Shown: in pieces, positions 1 through 8,314 of the stretch | Numbering within the stretch: position 1 is the stretch's first letter | Layout: the number at the start of each line of letters is the position of its first letter | From: Pyxidicoccus trucidator | Lineage (GTDB): Bacteria; Myxococcota; Myxococcia; Myxococcales; Myxococcaceae | DNA length: 64,000 bases | Direction: 5' to 3' | Assembly: GCF_010894435.1 (NCBI RefSeq) | Contig: NZ_JAAIXZ010000002.1 | Span: forward strand, 124,001 to 188,000 | Position numbers and translations under genes: made by a program | The notes under the pieces: model-generated | Told to the model about the DNA's origin: nothing | What the model saw: only the letters and a program-made list of their open reading frames with translations | Databases searched by the model: none

Positions 1-1593
1 AGACTCGCCGTCACAGTCGTTGTCCAGGCTGTCGCACTGCTCGGCGGACGCGGCCTGGACCTGCTCGCAGGCCACGTTGCCGGCGACGCAGGCGGTCGTC
101 CCCGCGCCGCACACGCCCGGCTTCCCCGTCGCGCAGGTCTCGCCGCCGCGCGGGTTGCCCTCGTCCACGGCTTCATCACAGCTGTCATCCACGCCGTTGC
201 ACTCCTCCGGAGCCCCCGGGTAGGTGGTCGGCATGTAGTCGTCGCAGTCGATTTCCTCCACGAAGCCAGGGGAGGGCTCACACGCGTACTCGACGACGTA
301 CTCGTCCCCGAACCCGTCCATGTCACCGTCGAAGTAGAACGTGTTGGTGATCAGGGCCGACACGGGGGCGGTCGTCGCCACCGTCGAGGTGCTGCCCGTA
401 CCGAGCTGTCCCTGGCCGTTGTTGCCCCAGGCCCACACCGGGCACCCCGGCCGCAGCGCCACCGCGTGCTGGGCGCCGGCCGCCAGGGCCTTCGCATCCG
501 CCACTCCCGTCACGCTCACCGGCACGGCGCTGTTCACCGTGCCGCCGTTGCCGAGCTGACCGGAGACGTTGTGGCCCCAGGCCTTCACGAAGCCGTCACC
601 CATGATGGCGAGGGAGAAGAAGTGGCCCGCGGAGATGGCCTTGACGGCGAACAGGCCAGTGACTGCCGTGGGCGCCAGCACCGGCGTGGTGCTGGTGCTG
701 CCGGTGCCCACCTGGCCGAAGGTGTTCTGACCCCAGGCCCACACGTTGCCGAACTGCTCGTCAATGACGAGGGAGTGGCTCCCGCCCGCGGCAATGGCCG
801 TGGCGCGCGGCAGCCCCGCCGCCTGCGTCGGCACCAGGACGTTGGTGCTGGTGGCTCCGGTGCCCACCTGCCCGGCCGTGTTCTGCCCCCAGCCCCACAC
901 CTTGCCGTCCGCATCCAGCGCCAGCGCGTGGTTCAGGCCGGCGGCCATGGACCGGATGGTGGGCAGGCCCGCCACCACCACGGGCGTGGCCACCGAGGGG
1001 CTGGTGGCGCCCGTGCCAATCTGGCCGGACGTATTCTGGCCCCAGGCCCACAGCCGGCCATCCGTCCCCAGCGCGAGCGAGAAGCTGCCGTTGGCCGCGA
1101 TGGCCTGGATGCCGGGCAGCGTCACCTTCGTCGGCACCAGCACCGTACCCCCGGCGATACCGAGGCCCACCTGCCCGGAGGCGTTCTGCCCCCACACCCA
1201 CACGTTGCCGTCCACATCCAGCGCCAGCGAGTGGGCGACACCCGCCGCCAGGGCCTTGATGGGCGGCAGCCCGTTCACCCGCGAGGGCTGGGGCAGGGGC
1301 GTGGTGCTGGTGTTCCCCGTGCCGAGCTGCCCGGCCGTGTTCTGACCCCAGGCCCAGACCTCACCGTCCTTGCGCAGGAACAGCGAGTGATAGGCGCCCG
1401 CGGCCACCGTCTGAGGCACCCGCACGGCGGCCAATCCCTGGCGCGTCGTGGCGGGAGCTTCCTCGCTGCCAGGCACCGGCTCCGGCCCGCCACAGCCCAG
1501 GGAGGCCAGGAGGAGGACGGCGGTACACCACGTCAGGCGGCTGCGCGGCACTTCCAGACATTGTCGTTTCAAGTCACTGCTCCTGAGCGTCAT
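1..1593 (-). CDS. RCC1-repeat lipoprotein with MopE-type metal-binding tail (3' end outside window)
   Basis: Probably a secreted, lipid-anchored surface protein; no enzymatic role is evident. The ATG at 1593 opens a signal peptide with a lipobox (LASLGC near residue 35). Seven RCC1-type blade units follow, each with a core like AAGxxHSLAL...VWAWGQNxxGQLGTG (AAGAYHSL, AAGVAHSL, AAGLNHAL and so on), enough for one seven-bladed propeller. After them come Asp/Cys-rich segments such as DCDDYMPTTYPGAPEECNG and CDSLDNDCDGE, which match the 'putative metal-binding motif' of MopE (PF11617). The frame is still open at base 1, so the C-terminus is missing. Such RCC1/MopE lipoproteins are highly paralogous in myxobacteria and their ligand is unknown. 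A purine-rich GGGAGAGG lies upstream of the start. Confidence 0.85.
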   Translation of the reverse strand, partial: MTLRSSDLKRQCLEVPRSRLTWCTAVLLLASLGCGGPEPVPGSEEAPATTRQGLAAVRVPQTVAAGAYHSLFLRKDGEVWAWGQNTAGQLGTGNTSTTPLPQPSRVNGLPPIKALAAGVAHSLALDVDGNVWVWGQNASGQVGLGIAGGTVLVPTKVTLPGIQAIAANGSFSLALGTDGRLWAWGQNTSGQIGTGATSPSVATPVVVAGLPTIRSMAAGLNHALALDADGKVWGWGQNTAGQVGTGATSTNVLVPTQAAGLPRATAIAAGGSHSLVIDEQFGNVWAWGQNTFGQVGTGSTSTTPVLAPTAVTGLFAVKAISAGHFFSLAIMGDGFVKAWGHNVSGQLGNGGTVNSAVPVSVTGVADAKALAAGAQHAVALRPGCPVWAWGNNGQGQLGTGSTSTVATTAPVSALITNTFYFDGDMDGFGDEYVVEYACEPSPGFVEEIDCDDYMPTTYPGAPEECNGVDDSCDEAVDEGNPRGGETCATGKPGVCGAGTTACVAGNVACEQVQAASAEQCDSLDNDCDGES

Positions 1594-2042
1594 CCATGCG
1601 CCCTGCCTCTCCCGGGCCAGGCGATGACGTTGGGTGGGACTCCATTCCCCAGACAGGACGTGACGAGACACACCTCCTACCGGAGGGTGCGTGCACCCCC
1701 CGCGCGGAGGCGTGTCCTGTGCGTCCTGACCTGGGGAATGGAGCGAGAGGCGGTGGTTTTTGTCGCCTCAGCCTGGCGTCATGAGGACAGACGCGGCTGG
1801 GCTGTTTTTGCTACTGGGTGGTGATTGCTTACGGGCCATGGACAGATTGCTCTCTCTGCGGTGCATGAGAGGGTGTTCGGCTCGACCCAGGCTCATTGGC
1901 GCAGGCAGCGCAGACCACCCCCTCGGCTCAAGGGAGCCGACGAGGGGGAAAACGATGCAGAGAATCTGTGCGCTACCCGGCGGACGGCGTGTACCGCGTG
2001 GCCCTGTCGTCCTGACAGGCAGGTGGGACGGAGGCGCCCCGA
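1594..2042. other. Intergenic stretch of 449 bp without a convincing gene
   Basis: This lies between the start of the RCC1 lipoprotein and the stop of the next minus-strand gene, so it should hold the promoter of the former and the 3' end of the latter. I see no reading frame with a ribosome-binding site and plausible composition. It holds a long imperfect inverted repeat (1640-1743, listed separately) and a small hairpin (6-bp arms 2003-2008 and 2014-2019) just downstream of the 2043 stop, which lacks a T-run and is a weak terminator candidate. Confidence 0.6.
1640..1743. repeat. Long imperfect inverted repeat with internal hairpins
   Basis: A perfect 13-bp arm CTCCATTCCCCAG (1640-1652) is matched by its reverse complement at 1731-1743. 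The pairing resumes inwards with CAGGACG (1654-1660) against CGTCCTG (1722-1728) and ACACCTCC against GGAGGCGTGT. The apex contains a GGGTGC/GCACCC hairpin. A DNA cruciform or folded RNA of about 104 nt is possible. There is no T-tract, so it does not look like a simple terminator. It could be a small dispersed element or a regulatory leader; the function is unknown. Confidence 0.55.
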
Positions 2043-3764
2043 CTACTGCCGGCAGGACGGCGTCGAGACGCAGTCGCAGCCATTCGGCTGGCCTGCCTGC
2101 AAGTCGCGCAGCTTCTCGTCGTAGCAGGCGAGGATGCTGTGGTTGCAGACGCCGAAGCCGCCGGGAAGCTCGGCGAAGTGGCTGTTCATGGCCACGGCGT
2201 TGTCCAGGGCGAGGTACAGGTCCGTGCAGCTCGAGTTGAGGTTCTGCCAGTTCTCCGTCTGCACGCCCCGGGGCCCGCTGTAGTCGCGGAGGTAGCAGAA
2301 GTAGCTCGTCTGCCCGGTGCCCGTGCCCGTGCACCTGTCGGTGGCCACCTCGCCGATGCCGTTGTTCTGCACCTCCAGGAGCAGCTCGCCGCCGAACGTG
2401 AGCTGGGACTTCGCGTAGCCCTCCAGGAGCTCGCGGACACCCCAGGGCGCGCTGTTGGACCAGACCTGGAGGCGGCACTCGTCGGCCGTGCTGCTGACGG
2501 TGCAGCCCGGCTGCACGACGTCCCACTTGTTGATGGCCAATGCCGTGCGGCGGGACGTGCCGAAGACGTCGCGGTGCACGTCGATGGCTCCCAGGTGGCA
2601 GTCGAGGTCGGTCTGGTGCGACAGGCCGGCGTTGGCCAGGCGCTGGTGGGTGTACCCTTGCTTCTGCGCCCGGTAGAACGGCTCGGCGTACGCCGTCATG
2701 CAGGCGGAGTCGACGACGGTGCTGACGAGCTGGTCCAACGTCCTGCCGCCATACGTCGTCGGGTTCGACAGCAGCTCCGCCTGGAGCGCGCTCATGAACT
2801 CGCGGTACTCGGCCAGGTACGCCTGGGACCAGAAGAACGGCACACACCCCGCGCCCGCGGGGTAGTAGCCGCCCACGCCGCCTTCACCGGCGCCGGAGCA
2901 GTCGACGGCCGGGCCTTCCGACGTGGCCGGGGCATTGACGAACTGGGGGCCCGCGCCGTCGTTCGCCCGCTTGGCGAAGGCAGGCGCGGCGATGCCCGCC
3001 ATGATGCGGAGTTTCACGTTCGTCACGCTCGTGCCCGAGGTGACGTTGGCCACGGCGTTCCGGAGGGGCACCCAGTTGAAGACCTGGTCGGCCGTCTCCA
3101 GGTCCTTCCAGTTCAGCATGACGATGGCGCTGGAGACATAGGTGGCGCTCGCGGGCGGAACCCCGGAGCGCGTCATCGCTCCCGAGACGGCCGCCGGCGC
3201 CGGGCGGTACACGAGGTTGAGGGAGAGCCGGGCGAGCTTCACCGCGCCCGAGGTGTTCGTCAGCGTCACCTTCACGCGGAGCTGGCTCTGGCCCGTCAGC
3301 GTGCGGGAGGTGAGGACGGTGCCCGTGTCATCAGTCGTGGTCGTGGCGCTGGCGAGCGTCTTCGTGAAGGTGCCGAGCGACGTGGCGCCGTCGAGCACCT
3401 CGAACTGGAGCGTTCCCGAGGCAGCGGTCGTCCCCACATTGCCCGTCCGGACGAGCACCTCCACCCGGGCCAGCGTGCCCGCGGGCGCGGCTGGGAGCCC
3501 GAAGGTGATGTCGCCGGTGCTGAAGCCCGTCTTCGCGCGCACGAAGCTCTGGTCGGATGTATCGGTGACCTTCAGGTAGAGCCCCGCCGTCGAGCCATCC
3601 CCCGCGGTGACGTTGACGCTGGAGCCGTCCGAAGTCGGCTGGAGTGCCGTATCGGCGATGAGCGTCGCGGAGGTCCGCGCCTGGGCCGCCAGCTCCGGCG
3701 TCGTGTCGCCGCACCCGAGGAGTGCGAGGAGCGGGAGCACGACCAGGGCGCGGTGAAGAGTCAT
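2043..3764 (-). CDS. Lipoprotein with DNRLRE/CBM96-like domain and glycoside-hydrolase-like region
   Basis: Predicted secreted lipoprotein of 573 residues. The ATG at 3764 gives MTLHRALVVLPLLALLGC, a clean lipoprotein signal; an in-frame start 24 bases upstream would add residues before it and is less likely. Residues about 20-185 resemble DNRLRE/CBM96 modules (ADTALQPTSDGSSVNV, then a charged segment like LYLKVTDTSDQSFVRAKTGF). The rest reads like a TIM-barrel glycoside hydrolase: SSAIVMLNWKDLE, FNWVPLRNAV, KLRIMAGIAAPAF, then a tail with several cysteines (CSGAGEG, CTGTGTG, CNHSILACYD) that may form disulfides. I could not assign catalytic acids. A secreted glycan-binding or glycan-degrading protein is a reasonable inference for a predator; the enzymatic claim is weak. 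Confidence 0.65.
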   Translation of the reverse strand: MTLHRALVVLPLLALLGCGDTTPELAAQARTSATLIADTALQPTSDGSSVNVTAGDGSTAGLYLKVTDTSDQSFVRAKTGFSTGDITFGLPAAPAGTLARVEVLVRTGNVGTTAASGTLQFEVLDGATSLGTFTKTLASATTTTDDTGTVLTSRTLTGQSQLRVKVTLTNTSGAVKLARLSLNLVYRPAPAAVSGAMTRSGVPPASATYVSSAIVMLNWKDLETADQVFNWVPLRNAVANVTSGTSVTNVKLRIMAGIAAPAFAKRANDGAGPQFVNAPATSEGPAVDCSGAGEGGVGGYYPAGAGCVPFFWSQAYLAEYREFMSALQAELLSNPTTYGGRTLDQLVSTVVDSACMTAYAEPFYRAQKQGYTHQRLANAGLSHQTDLDCHLGAIDVHRDVFGTSRRTALAINKWDVVQPGCTVSSTADECRLQVWSNSAPWGVRELLEGYAKSQLTFGGELLLEVQNNGIGEVATDRCTGTGTGQTSYFCYLRDYSGPRGVQTENWQNLNSSCTDLYLALDNAVAMNSHFAELPGGFGVCNHSILACYDEKLRDLQAGQPNGCDCVSTPSCRQ

Positions 3765-4016
3765 GAGGTCTCTTTCAGGAAATCCCAAGGAAAGCGGCGC
3801 GACACATCATTCGCCAGGGCCCGCTCTTCCGTCCAGCGGCCCTGGCCGCCGCGTGCCCGGAGAACCGTGCTCCCGAGAAGCGACCGACCGGGCTGGCTGC
3901 CGGGGGCGTTGTCGACCCTGGTGAAACCGGGCCGCCCGAGCCCCTACTATCGCGGGAGACGTCCGCGCTTGTGCCCCCCACACCCCCCCCCGCGCGCCAC
4001 GTCCTGGAGTCTGACC

Positions 4017-4433
4017 GTGACGCCCGAGCAGCATCTAGAGACCTTCTACCGAGAGAATCGCGAACGCGCCGTCCTGCACTTCTACGACAGCCTCTGCGCG
4101 GCCGAGCTCAAGTCGTACACCGAGGCGCCGCGCGAGCCCACGCTGGTGGCGGTCGGGGCTTCCTTCGACAACCTCATCAGCGGGCTCGTGAACCGGACGC
4201 CCGAGGCGTACGTCGAGAGCCAGACGGCGGCCTTCAAGAAGCGCATCGCGGGCGGCGTCGACCCGAAGGACATCCTCGCGGGGCTGAAGTCGGCGGAGAC
4301 GTCCCTGACGTGGCTCATCGAGCAGGCGAGCGCGGAGCGCCCCGAGTTCGGTCCGCAGCTGCGGCGCATGGGCCAGCAGTACCTGCTCATGACGCACATG
4401 ACGGCGATTTCGATTCGCACGTACCAGCCCTGA
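4017..4433 (+). CDS. Small helical protein, RsbRD_N/globin-like
   Basis: A 138-residue, mostly alpha-helical, soluble protein. The start is the GTG at 4017, preceded by GGAG at a spacing of about 7; the frame stays open far upstream but that extension is composition noise. Features such as QHLETFYRENRERAVLHFYD, an acidic centre and FDNLISGLVNRTPEAY resemble the N-terminal sensor fold of RsbR-type co-antagonists (RsbRD_N, PF14361), a globin-like helical bundle. No effector domain is attached. It converges on the histidine kinase gene that ends at 4456. Function unknown; a stress or redox sensing role is only suggested by the fold resemblance. Confidence 0.6.
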   Translation: MTPEQHLETFYRENRERAVLHFYDSLCAAELKSYTEAPREPTLVAVGASFDNLISGLVNRTPEAYVESQTAAFKKRIAGGVDPKDILAGLKSAETSLTWLIEQASAERPEFGPQLRRMGQQYLLMTHMTAISIRTYQP

Positions 4434-4455
4434 GCCAGGCGGTGCCCGGGCCCGC

Positions 4456-7176
4456 TCAGCACATCGCGTGGCTCTCACCTCCGGAGCCCAGGCCCGGCTG
4501 GCGCAACCCGCCCGCCGGCGCCGTCGGCGACTCCGGGTCGACCGGCAGCTCGACGACGAAGGTGGTGCCTCCTCCCGGTGTCTCCTCCACCTGGATGGAG
4601 CCCCCGTGCGCCTGGACTATCTGCCGCGTCACATAGAGCCCCAGGCCGAAGCCGGAGATGTTCGTCCCCCGCACCGCCCGCTCGAAGACCTGGAAGATGC
4701 GCTCCCGGTCCTTCGGGGCGATGCCCGGCCCATGGTCCTGCACCCTCAGCCACACCCGGTCCTCCTGGGCCCGCGCGGACACCCGCACCGGCTTCTGCTC
4801 GCCATACTTGATGGCGTTGCCCACCAGGTTCGCCACCACCTGCTCGATGCGGGGGCGGTCCCACCGCGCGTGGATGGGCCCGTCGTGCTCGAACCGGATG
4901 GGGATGCGGCTCCGGGTGAGCTCCTCGTCGAGCCCCGCGAACACGTCACCCACCACTTCTGACAGCTCCACGTCCCCGAAGTTCAGCTCCATCCGCCCGG
5001 TGAGGATGCGCGACACGTCGAGCAGGTTGTCGATGTGCTCCCTCAGCCGGTTGAGCTGGCGGTCCGCCAGGTGGAGCAGCCGGGTGATTCGCGCGGACTC
5101 GGGCCCTGGCCTGGAGCGCATCGCCTCCCGCTCGACGGACTGCAGGTGCAGCTTGAGTGAGGTGAGCGGAGTCTTCAGCTCGTGGGAGGCGATGGAGAGG
5201 AACTCCTCCCGCGCCTGCGTCGCCTCGCGTGAGCGGCGGTACAGCCTCGCCGCGTCGATGGCCAGTCCCCCGCGCTGGGAGACCTCCTCGATGAGCGCCA
5301 GCTCCGCCGCGGAGTACGTCAGGCGCCCCGGTTCGGGGTAGAGCACATACAGGCCCAGCACCTCACCCCGGACCCGCAGCGGCGTCACCCAGGAGGGAGG
5401 GGCCTCGGGCGGGGACCCCCGGACGGGGGTGCACGCGCCGCGTCCGTCACGCGCGGCCTGGAGCCAGCGTTCGAGCTGCTCCGGCGAGACTCCCAGCCCC
5501 CGCGCCCGCATGCGCCGCTCCCGTTCCGCATCGGCGTCGGCGAACACCTCCCGCCAGTGGGCGGGCTCGCCGTTCCCGGCCTCCTGCACCAGGAGCACGC
5601 AGGTCCTCGCCAGCGTGGGGACCAGCAGGTGCGCCACCGTGTCGAGCGTCACCTCGAAGTCCAGGGAGGAGGCCAGCCGGCGGCTGGTGTCCGACAGCAG
5701 TTGCAGGAACTCCTCGGCCCGCTTGCGCTCGGTGATGTCGGTGGCGATGCCGCACACCGCGTGGACGGCCCCGGTCGCGTCCCTCAGCGGGAACCTCTGC
5801 ACCAGGTAGGTATGAGGCCCATCAGGCCCCGGGAAGATGTCCTCGGACTCGCGGGCGGCGTCCGCCTCGAGCACCTCGCGGTCCGACTCCCGCAAGCGCT
5901 GCGCCACCTCCGCCGGGAAGAGCTCCGCGTCGGTCCGCCCGAGCAGCTCCTCCCTCTCGCGAGCGCCGATGACCTCCGCGAGCCGGCGATTGATGCTGAG
6001 GAACCGCCCCTGCGAGTCCTTCACGAAGATGAGGGCCTGTGAGTACTCGACGAGCGAGCTGACGATTTGAAGCTGTCCCGCGCGGTGTGCCGCCTCGAGC
6101 AGCCGTGCCTGGGTCTTCCGAAGCGCCTGCTCGGCCCGTCTCCGGGGGGTGATGTCGACCACCGTGCCTTCGATGAGGTCTCGGTCCGAGCTCTGGGACG
6201 CCGAGAACGCCAGCCAGCGGCATCCTCCCTTCCCGTCGGAGAGCTCGAGCTCATGCTCCCGGACCGTGCCCCCTCCGGCGAGCTGCGCGCGGAACGGCGT
6301 CGCCGCGGCTCCGAGCACGTCATCCAGGGTACGGCCTTCGAGCCCGGCCGGCTCCGTCTTCCCGAACAGGCCCGCCGCCAGCCGGTTGACGCGGACGAAG
6401 CGGCCGCCGGACACCTGCCACAGCCCCACGAGCGCACCTTCGAACAGGGCCCGGTGCATCTCCTCGCTCCGCTGGACGGCCCGCACCGACGCGTCGAGCG
6501 GCAGCACGACGCGGCGGTACACGAACAGCAGGAGCACGGCGAACAGGCCCAGGCCCGCCAGGAGCGTTCCCCCTTGCAACCACCGCAGCCGCCCCATCGT
6601 CTGGTCGCTCCGTCGCTGGAGCCGGGCCACATACCGGTCGGTCTGCTCGACGAGCTCGTCCGACTTCTGCTGGATGCTGTCGATGTGCGGGTTGTCCGTC
6701 AGCTCGCTGCGCTCGGCGCGGAGCGCCAGGACGCCCGCGTGCTCCAGCTCGCGGAAGTCCTCATCGAGCGTCCTCAGCGCGCCCAGGATGTCCGGGTCCC
6801 GCACCGCGGGAATGGCGACCTGGAGTCCTCCCAGCTCCACGGTGCCACCCGCGAGCAGGGCCCGCACGCTCTCGTGGAACTGCCGGGCGGTCAGCTGCGC
6901 CTCTGCGCGTTCCTCCATGAGGAGCGGCCAATCCCTTTGGGACAGCCCCACCAGGGCCAGGTTCGTCTCACGGGTGTAGCGCTCGGCCAGCATCCGGAGC
7001 GAGCCCGCGACGTTGAGCGTGGCGGCATCCGCGCGCCGGGTCCGGGCCACCTCGGCCATGAGCCCCTGCGACACGCCCAGGAAGAGCAGGAACAGGGAGA
7101 GCAGCAGGGCGATCCGCAGCATCAATCCGGACCGCAGCCGCGCCAGGTCTCCCCCGAACCGCATGGTGCGCCTCAC
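4456..7176 (-). CDS. Membrane hybrid-sensor histidine kinase (PilJ-type input, PAS-PAS-GAF-HisKA-HATPase)
   Basis: A 906-residue sensor kinase. A first membrane helix (about 20-40) is followed by a helical periplasmic domain with the PilJ/NIT signature LNVAGSLRMLAERYTRETN (about 54-72), then a second helix (about 203-222). In the cytoplasm come PAS 1 (240-350), PAS 2 (375-490, ending DITERKRAEE), GAF (495-648), HisKA with phospho-acceptor His665 in FLSIASHELKTPL, and HATPase_c with an N box (NLVGNAIKYG) and G boxes (DHGPGIAP, GFGLGLY). There is no receiver domain. The GTG start at 7176 overlaps the TGA of the upstream binding-protein gene in a GTGA, implying translational coupling and a shared input; an internal ATG at 7164 is an alternative. 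The cognate regulator is not in the window. Confidence 0.92.
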   Translation of the reverse strand: MRRTMRFGGDLARLRSGLMLRIALLLSLFLLFLGVSQGLMAEVARTRRADAATLNVAGSLRMLAERYTRETNLALVGLSQRDWPLLMEERAEAQLTARQFHESVRALLAGGTVELGGLQVAIPAVRDPDILGALRTLDEDFRELEHAGVLALRAERSELTDNPHIDSIQQKSDELVEQTDRYVARLQRRSDQTMGRLRWLQGGTLLAGLGLFAVLLLFVYRRVVLPLDASVRAVQRSEEMHRALFEGALVGLWQVSGGRFVRVNRLAAGLFGKTEPAGLEGRTLDDVLGAAATPFRAQLAGGGTVREHELELSDGKGGCRWLAFSASQSSDRDLIEGTVVDITPRRRAEQALRKTQARLLEAAHRAGQLQIVSSLVEYSQALIFVKDSQGRFLSINRRLAEVIGAREREELLGRTDAELFPAEVAQRLRESDREVLEADAARESEDIFPGPDGPHTYLVQRFPLRDATGAVHAVCGIATDITERKRAEEFLQLLSDTSRRLASSLDFEVTLDTVAHLLVPTLARTCVLLVQEAGNGEPAHWREVFADADAERERRMRARGLGVSPEQLERWLQAARDGRGACTPVRGSPPEAPPSWVTPLRVRGEVLGLYVLYPEPGRLTYSAAELALIEEVSQRGGLAIDAARLYRRSREATQAREEFLSIASHELKTPLTSLKLHLQSVEREAMRSRPGPESARITRLLHLADRQLNRLREHIDNLLDVSRILTGRMELNFGDVELSEVVGDVFAGLDEELTRSRIPIRFEHDGPIHARWDRPRIEQVVANLVGNAIKYGEQKPVRVSARAQEDRVWLRVQDHGPGIAPKDRERIFQVFERAVRGTNISGFGLGLYVTRQIVQAHGGSIQVEETPGGGTTFVVELPVDPESPTAPAGGLRQPGLGSGGESHAMC

Positions 7177-8150
7177 TTGAGACTCAGGAACCCGGCACGC
7201 TGCGCGAGCGCATGGCGTCGGCGGATTCCATCGTAATGAGCATCCTCCACGGGTTCGAAGCGGCTGATCAACGCCTCGTCGAGAATCTGGCGCCCCCCCG
7301 CATCCTCGTGCATGTGCGTCAGCGCGAAGCCCATGCGCCGCCGCAGCTCGGGCTCCATCGTCGTCGAGACAACCACCGGGGGGATGGCCTCGGGCCCCAG
7401 CGACATCAGCACCCGGACGTCGGCGGCGGAGCCGAAGTGCAGCTCCCGGTCGTAGTCGAGCACCAGGCTGTCGACGAAGCTCGCATCGGCCTCGCCGCTC
7501 GCCACCATCCGGATGGACTCCTCATGCGAGCCCGAGCGGAGGACCTTCCCGAAGAAGCCCTCCGTGAGCCCGCGCTCGATGAGGAAGGAGCGGGGCATGT
7601 TGTAGCCGGAGTTCGAGCTCTCCTCGTTGTAGACGAGCGTCGCGCCCTTCAGGTCCTCGAACCGGCGGAAGCCGCTGTCGCTCCGGACGATGAGGTCGGA
7701 GAAATAGAGGGGCTGGTTGCCGTAGCGGGGGGCCTTCATCACCGGAGCGGCCAGCACGTCGATGGTGGGGTCGGGCCCGTCCTGCTTGAGCACGTAGGGG
7801 TAGCCACAGATGAAGGCCGCGTCCACGGCGCCGTCGTCGATCATCTCGCTGATGGTGCCGTATGAGAAGCCGCTCACGAACTCGACCTGCCGGCCGAGCT
7901 GCCCCGCGAGCCAGTCCGCGAGCTTCGAGTAGACGCCGATGCCCGACTCGGACACGAACGCCGCGCTCATCGCGATGCGGATGGGCGGCCCGGGGAGCCG
8001 CTGCTCGCGAGGCCTCGCTTCCAGCGCGGAAGCGGTCGTCTGCCCGGCGGCGGGCGAGGACTCCGGGGCGTCACGTCCGGTACACCCGGAGAGCAGCAGG
8101 GTGGACCCCAGCAGGCTCAGGGCCAGCAGCCCCATGACGAATCGCGACAT
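7173..8150 (-). CDS. PhnD/SsuA-type periplasmic binding lipoprotein
   Basis: A 325-residue substrate-binding lipoprotein of the phosphate/phosphonate-binding PhnD-like family (PF12974). It has a lipobox (LLLSGC, around residue 23) and the fold motifs RIAMSAAFVSESGIGVYSKL, the hinge segment AAFICGYPYV, LKGATLVYNEESSNSGYNM and GEADASFVDSLVL. The ATG at 8150 sits 4-5 bases after GGGGGAG; a GTG one codon earlier is possible. No ABC permease or ATPase is nearby. Instead the gene is directly coupled (GTGA) to a histidine kinase with a periplasmic domain, so the likely job is ligand sensing for that kinase rather than uptake. The ligand cannot be read from the sequence. Confidence 0.88.
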   Translation of the reverse strand: MSRFVMGLLALSLLGSTLLLSGCTGRDAPESSPAAGQTTASALEARPREQRLPGPPIRIAMSAAFVSESGIGVYSKLADWLAGQLGRQVEFVSGFSYGTISEMIDDGAVDAAFICGYPYVLKQDGPDPTIDVLAAPVMKAPRYGNQPLYFSDLIVRSDSGFRRFEDLKGATLVYNEESSNSGYNMPRSFLIERGLTEGFFGKVLRSGSHEESIRMVASGEADASFVDSLVLDYDRELHFGSAADVRVLMSLGPEAIPPVVVSTTMEPELRRRMGFALTHMHEDAGGRQILDEALISRFEPVEDAHYDGIRRRHALAQRAGFLSLK

Positions 8151-8251
8151 CACTCTCCCCCGGTATCTGGGGAAACATCGTCACCGCGCGGACTTCTGCC
8201 GAGCGCGAAGAGAGCGGCCGGCCGCTTCCGTGGCCTGTTCTCCAAGCGGTG

Positions 8252-8290
8252 AAAACAGAAGGCCCCGGCGCGTGAAGCACCGGGGCCTTC
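8252..8290 (-). terminator. Rho-independent terminator after the Ala-rich protein gene
   Basis: Perfect 11-bp arms GAAGGCCCCGG (8258-8268) and CCGGGGCCTTC (8280-8290) with an 11-nt loop. On the minus strand the second arm is followed by TGTTTTC. It lies 25 bases beyond the stop of the gene ending at 8315. Confidence 0.85.
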
Positions 8291-8314
8291 GGGTGATGCC
8301 GTGTCGCGAGCGGC

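Noticed and set aside
2139..4016. A long plus-strand extension upstream of the helical protein at 4017
   Set aside because: It is antisense to the lipoprotein gene and of low-complexity Arg/Gly/Ala composition; the GTG at 4017 has a proper RBS.
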